Shown here: piece by piece, positions 5,394 through 7,827 of the stretch
How positions within the stretch are numbered: position 1 is the stretch's first letter
Layout of the letters: each line of letters opens with the position of its first letter
Assembly: GCA_045807945.1 (NCBI GenBank)
Contig: JBJMGI010000082.1
Location: 1 to 7,827 of the forward strand
Source: CAVQGF01 sp045807945
GTDB taxonomy: Bacteria; Acidobacteriota; Terriglobia; Terriglobales; Acidobacteriaceae
Length of the DNA: 7,827 nt
Reading direction: 5' to 3'
Program-made: the position numbers and the translations under genes
Notes under the pieces: model-generated
Seen by the model: the letters and a program-made list of their open reading frames with translations, nothing else
What the model was told of the DNA's origin: nothing
Database searches by the model: none

Positions 5394-6434
5394 TTAGCTG
5401 CGCATATCGGCAAGCACCGTCTCCACCGTGGCTCGCTGTTCCGCAGTCAATGGCAGCAGCGGCAATCGGCAGTTGCCGCCGTAGTAGCCGTTCCAATCCA
5501 TTGCATACTTGGTCCCGGCGATTCCGATCTCGCCGTGAATGCGCTTCGAGGGTTCTACCAAGCGGCTCTGCTTCTCTTCTGCAAGCGGGATATCGTTATC
5601 CCGCAGCGCGGCCACAACCTCAAAGCACGCAGTCGGGATTGCACATCCAATGCCCAGCACCGCGCCAACCGCTCCTGCCTGCATTGCCGGCAAAATCTGG
5701 TGGGCCGTACCCGAGAGGACCTGGAACCCCACTTCTTTCGTGCGCAACTTACGTTTCGGCTTGGCTTCAATCGCAATCGAGCCTGAACCGGCGATGCTGA
5801 CCAGCGACTCCGCCTGCTTCGCTTCTTCCTTCTGCATGCGAGAAGTCACCGCAGTAAAGACTTCCGTGACTGAATAGCTCCGCTTGAATTGCCTGGTCCG
5901 CTCGATCATTTGGCCGAGTTTCACAACGTCGCCGCCCGATTCCTTCATGCCAATAATGTTCGAGTGCTCTGCAAGCTGCACTACAAGATCTACCGGCAGG
6001 TCGTAACCCGTGAAGACCGGAACGTTGTAAAGGATCACGGGCAGCGGAGATCGGTCAGCAACGGTCCGGAAGAAATTGAGCACAACCTCAGGTTTCAGAC
6101 TCGGCTTATAGAAGAACGGAGTCCGCACCAGCGCCGCGTCGAAGTTCAAAGATGCCGCGTATTCGCACATCTTTACCGTCTCAATCACCGACTCTGCGCC
6201 CACGCCGGCGATCAATACTTTTTCCGGAGAAGCAAATTCAGCAGCGACGCGCAGCACGTCACGCCGTTCTTCGTCGGAGAGCATGACCGGTTCGCCCGTT
6301 GAACCGAGCACGACCATGCCGGCGATCGGCGTCTTCGAGTAGCGGTCTACGTTGTGTTCGACCTTCCGCAGGTAGACACGTCCGTCAGGATAGAAAGGAG
6401 TGGTGAGTGCGGGAAAGATTCCAGAGAGCAGCAT
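5394..6434 (-). CDS. DapA/NAL/HOGA superfamily aldolase, closest in motifs to 4-hydroxy-2-oxoglutarate aldolase
   Basis: This 346-residue TIM-barrel class I aldolase has the GSTGE motif (44-48), Tyr136 (LYNVP) and the Schiff-base lysine Lys164 (GMKESGGD). The KESGGD sequence and the C-terminal MDWNGYYGGNCRLPL (312-326) resemble vertebrate HOGA1, which splits 4-hydroxy-2-oxoglutarate to pyruvate and glyoxylate. E. coli DapA has Arg138 five residues after its Tyr133; here that site is Phe141, which argues against dihydrodipicolinate synthase. The tyrosine of DapA's TPYYNRP segment (Tyr107) is also Phe108 here. The protein is some 50 residues longer than typical members because of an extra segment at about 184-233, between the helix after the catalytic strand and the next strand (FQVLSG). 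The ATG at 6434 lies 9 bases after carB with no strong Shine-Dalgarno, which suggests co-transcription. A dapA label would be unsafe; the true substrate is uncertain. Confidence 0.88.
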   Translation of the reverse strand: MLLSGIFPALTTPFYPDGRVYLRKVEHNVDRYSKTPIAGMVVLGSTGEPVMLSDEERRDVLRVAAEFASPEKVLIAGVGAESVIETVKMCEYAASLNFDAALVRTPFFYKPSLKPEVVLNFFRTVADRSPLPVILYNVPVFTGYDLPVDLVVQLAEHSNIIGMKESGGDVVKLGQMIERTRQFKRSYSVTEVFTAVTSRMQKEEAKQAESLVSIAGSGSIAIEAKPKRKLRTKEVGFQVLSGTAHQILPAMQAGAVGAVLGIGCAIPTACFEVVAALRDNDIPLAEEKQSRLVEPSKRIHGEIGIAGTKYAMDWNGYYGGNCRLPLLPLTAEQRATVETVLADMRS

Positions 6435-6443
6435 GGGACTATC

Positions 6444-7827
6444 TTACTTCGCGGCCGCTTCCCTTTCAGCATGCAGGTGTTGCAGCGCGCGGACGTTAAT
6501 CTCGCCCCGTTGTAGTGCAGCGATCCCGTCGGCAGCAGCCCGCGCCGCAGGTAGAGTCGTAATCGTCGGGATGCGGGCCGTCACCGCGGCGCGTCGTATC
6601 GCCTTCTCGTCGAAGAATGGATCTGGCCCGTGCGGAGTATTGAAGACAAGCTGTATGCGGTCGCCTTTGATCAGGTCAACCACATTTGGCCGACCTTCCT
6701 TCACCTTAAACACCCGCTCGCAACCGACGCCTGCCTTCTGCAAAATGTCGGCCGTGCCATGGGTGGCGACGATTTTGAAGCCCAGATCCAAGAAGCGCTG
6801 CGCGATCTCGACGACGTGCGGCTTATCGCGATCGGTTACGCTGATGAAAACAGTTCCTGCGGTCGGCAGCGTCTGTCCGGCCGCCAGTTGCGCCTTAGCG
6901 AATGCCTCGCCGAAATTATCGGCTACACCCATTACTTCGCCCGTGGACTTCATCTCCGGACCAAGCACCGTATCCACACCGGGGAATTTGTTCCAGGGGA
7001 ACACGGGCGACTTCACGTAGTAGCAGCTCCCCGTACCCAGATCGCTTCTGTCGCGGATGTTCTCCGGCAGGAACTCGCGCAGCTTGCGTCCCGTCATCAG
7101 GCGCGCAGCGATCTTCGCCAGGGGAACGCCAGTAGCCTTGGAGACATACGGCACAGTGCGCGACGCCCGCGGATTCACTTCGATCACATAGACCTGATCG
7201 TTCGCGTGCTGCGGATTGCGGCGCTGGATGGCGAACTGAATGTTCATCAGCCCGACGACTTTCAAGGCGCGCGCGAGCTTGAAAGCGTAGTCACGCATGA
7301 TGTCGAGCAGGTGCGATGGAATATCCACCGCGGGCAGCACGCACGACGAATCGCCCGAGTGTATTCCCGCTTCCTCGATGTGCTGCATTATTCCCGCGAT
7401 TACCACGTCTTCGCCGTCCGAGATCGCGTCAACGTCCACTTCGATCGCATCTTCCAGGAAGTGATCGATCAGCACCGGACGTTCCTGCGAATACTCGACT
7501 GCTTCCTTCATGTAGCGGACCACGGTGTCCTCGTCGTACGCGATCACCATAGCGCGTCCACCGAGCACATAGGAAGGCCGCACCAGCACCGGATACTGCA
7601 CCCGATTCGCCGCTGCAACAGCCTCTTCCACACTCGTCGCCATACCACCCGGAGGCTGCGGGATGTCGAGCTCTTCCAGCAGCTTGCCGAAGCGTTTGCG
7701 GTCTTCCGCGAGATCAATAGATTCCGGCGACGTCCCGATGATCGGCACTCCTGCCTTCTTAAGCGGAAGCGCAAGGTTCAGCGGAGTTTGTCCGCCGAAC
7801 TGCACGATCACGCCGATCTCGGCGCCG
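6444..7827 (-). CDS. carB: Carbamoyl-phosphate synthase large subunit, C-terminal portion (5' end outside window)
   Basis: About 460 C-terminal residues of CarB are present; the frame is open through 7827, so the start lies beyond the window, and the GTG at 7811 is internal. The E. coli protein is about 1073 residues, so roughly 43% is seen. The visible part opens with VIVQFGGQTPLNLA, then the second ATP-grasp domain: AEDRKRF, VRPSYVLGGRAM, DHFLEDAIEVDVDAI, EEAGIHSGDS, EVNPRASRTVPYVSKATGVP. This domain phosphorylates carbamate. It is followed by FPGVDTVLGPEMKSTGEVMG and an MGS-like regulatory domain with ATHGTA and VKEGRPN; the two threonines of ATHGTA and the lysine of VKEGRPN match positions that bind effectors in the E. 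coli enzyme. CarB makes carbamoyl phosphate for pyrimidine and arginine synthesis, using ammonia from CarA. No carA is in view. The TAA stop at 6444-6446 is followed 9 bases later by the aldolase gene. Confidence 0.98.
   Translation of the reverse strand, partial: GAEIGVIVQFGGQTPLNLALPLKKAGVPIIGTSPESIDLAEDRKRFGKLLEELDIPQPPGGMATSVEEAVAAANRVQYPVLVRPSYVLGGRAMVIAYDEDTVVRYMKEAVEYSQERPVLIDHFLEDAIEVDVDAISDGEDVVIAGIMQHIEEAGIHSGDSSCVLPAVDIPSHLLDIMRDYAFKLARALKVVGLMNIQFAIQRRNPQHANDQVYVIEVNPRASRTVPYVSKATGVPLAKIAARLMTGRKLREFLPENIRDRSDLGTGSCYYVKSPVFPWNKFPGVDTVLGPEMKSTGEVMGVADNFGEAFAKAQLAAGQTLPTAGTVFISVTDRDKPHVVEIAQRFLDLGFKIVATHGTADILQKAGVGCERVFKVKEGRPNVVDLIKGDRIQLVFNTPHGPDPFFDEKAIRRAAVTARIPTITTLPAARAAADGIAALQRGEINVRALQHLHAEREAAAK

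Noticed and set aside
5271..5800. Plus-strand open frames antisense to the aldolase 3' end (5271-5786 and 5351-5800)
   Set aside because: They overlap two minus-strand genes with family support, lack motifs and have no plausible ribosome site context; they are judged to be shadows.

Overview
All eight genes that can be supported here lie on the minus strand and are read from right to left. Coding density is very high, and GC content is moderately high by eye (not computed). No rRNA, tRNA, CRISPR array, insertion sequence or phage gene is visible. The protein families and the gene packing suggest a soil-type heterotrophic bacterium, possibly an acidobacterium. That placement is a guess from family resemblance, because the window holds no phylogenetic marker long enough to be decisive.

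The right-hand block (about 4977-7827) begins with the C-terminal part of carB, the carbamoyl-phosphate synthase large subunit, whose 5' end lies outside the window. Nine bases later comes a class I aldolase of the DapA/NAL/HOGA superfamily. Its signature motifs look more like 4-hydroxy-2-oxoglutarate aldolase than dihydrodipicolinate synthase, and it carries an extra segment of about 50 residues. After 24 more bases comes a small TfoX-N-like protein of unknown role.

A 105-base gap (4872-4976) separates this block from a second, tightly spaced five-gene run. In order of transcription this is an enoyl-CoA hydratase (4068-4871), an aldehyde dehydrogenase (2608-4071, sharing 4 bases with the hydratase), a BoxB-like di-iron oxygenase (1395-2576), a glutaconate CoA-transferase beta-like subunit (532-1323), and a second crotonase that resembles cyclohexadienecarbonyl-CoA hydratase (1-528, cut by the window edge). 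The gap holds a strong Shine-Dalgarno for the first gene, overlapped by a 7-bp dyad. A 12-bp perfect hairpin sits between the oxygenase and the CoA-transferase gene.

The second block looks like a catabolic operon acting on CoA thioesters: an oxygenase that could epoxidise an aromatic or related acyl-CoA ring, two hydratases, an aldehyde dehydrogenase to oxidise a semialdehyde, and a CoA-transferase or ring-cleaving hydrolase subunit. It is not a standard box or paa cluster. No BoxA reductase, BoxC lyase or PaaBCE partner is present, and the CoA-transferase alpha subunit is missing from its usual place. This mix of aerobic (BoxB-like) and anaerobic-type (Dch-like, GctB-like) families is the most interesting part of the window, although its substrate cannot be read from sequence alone.
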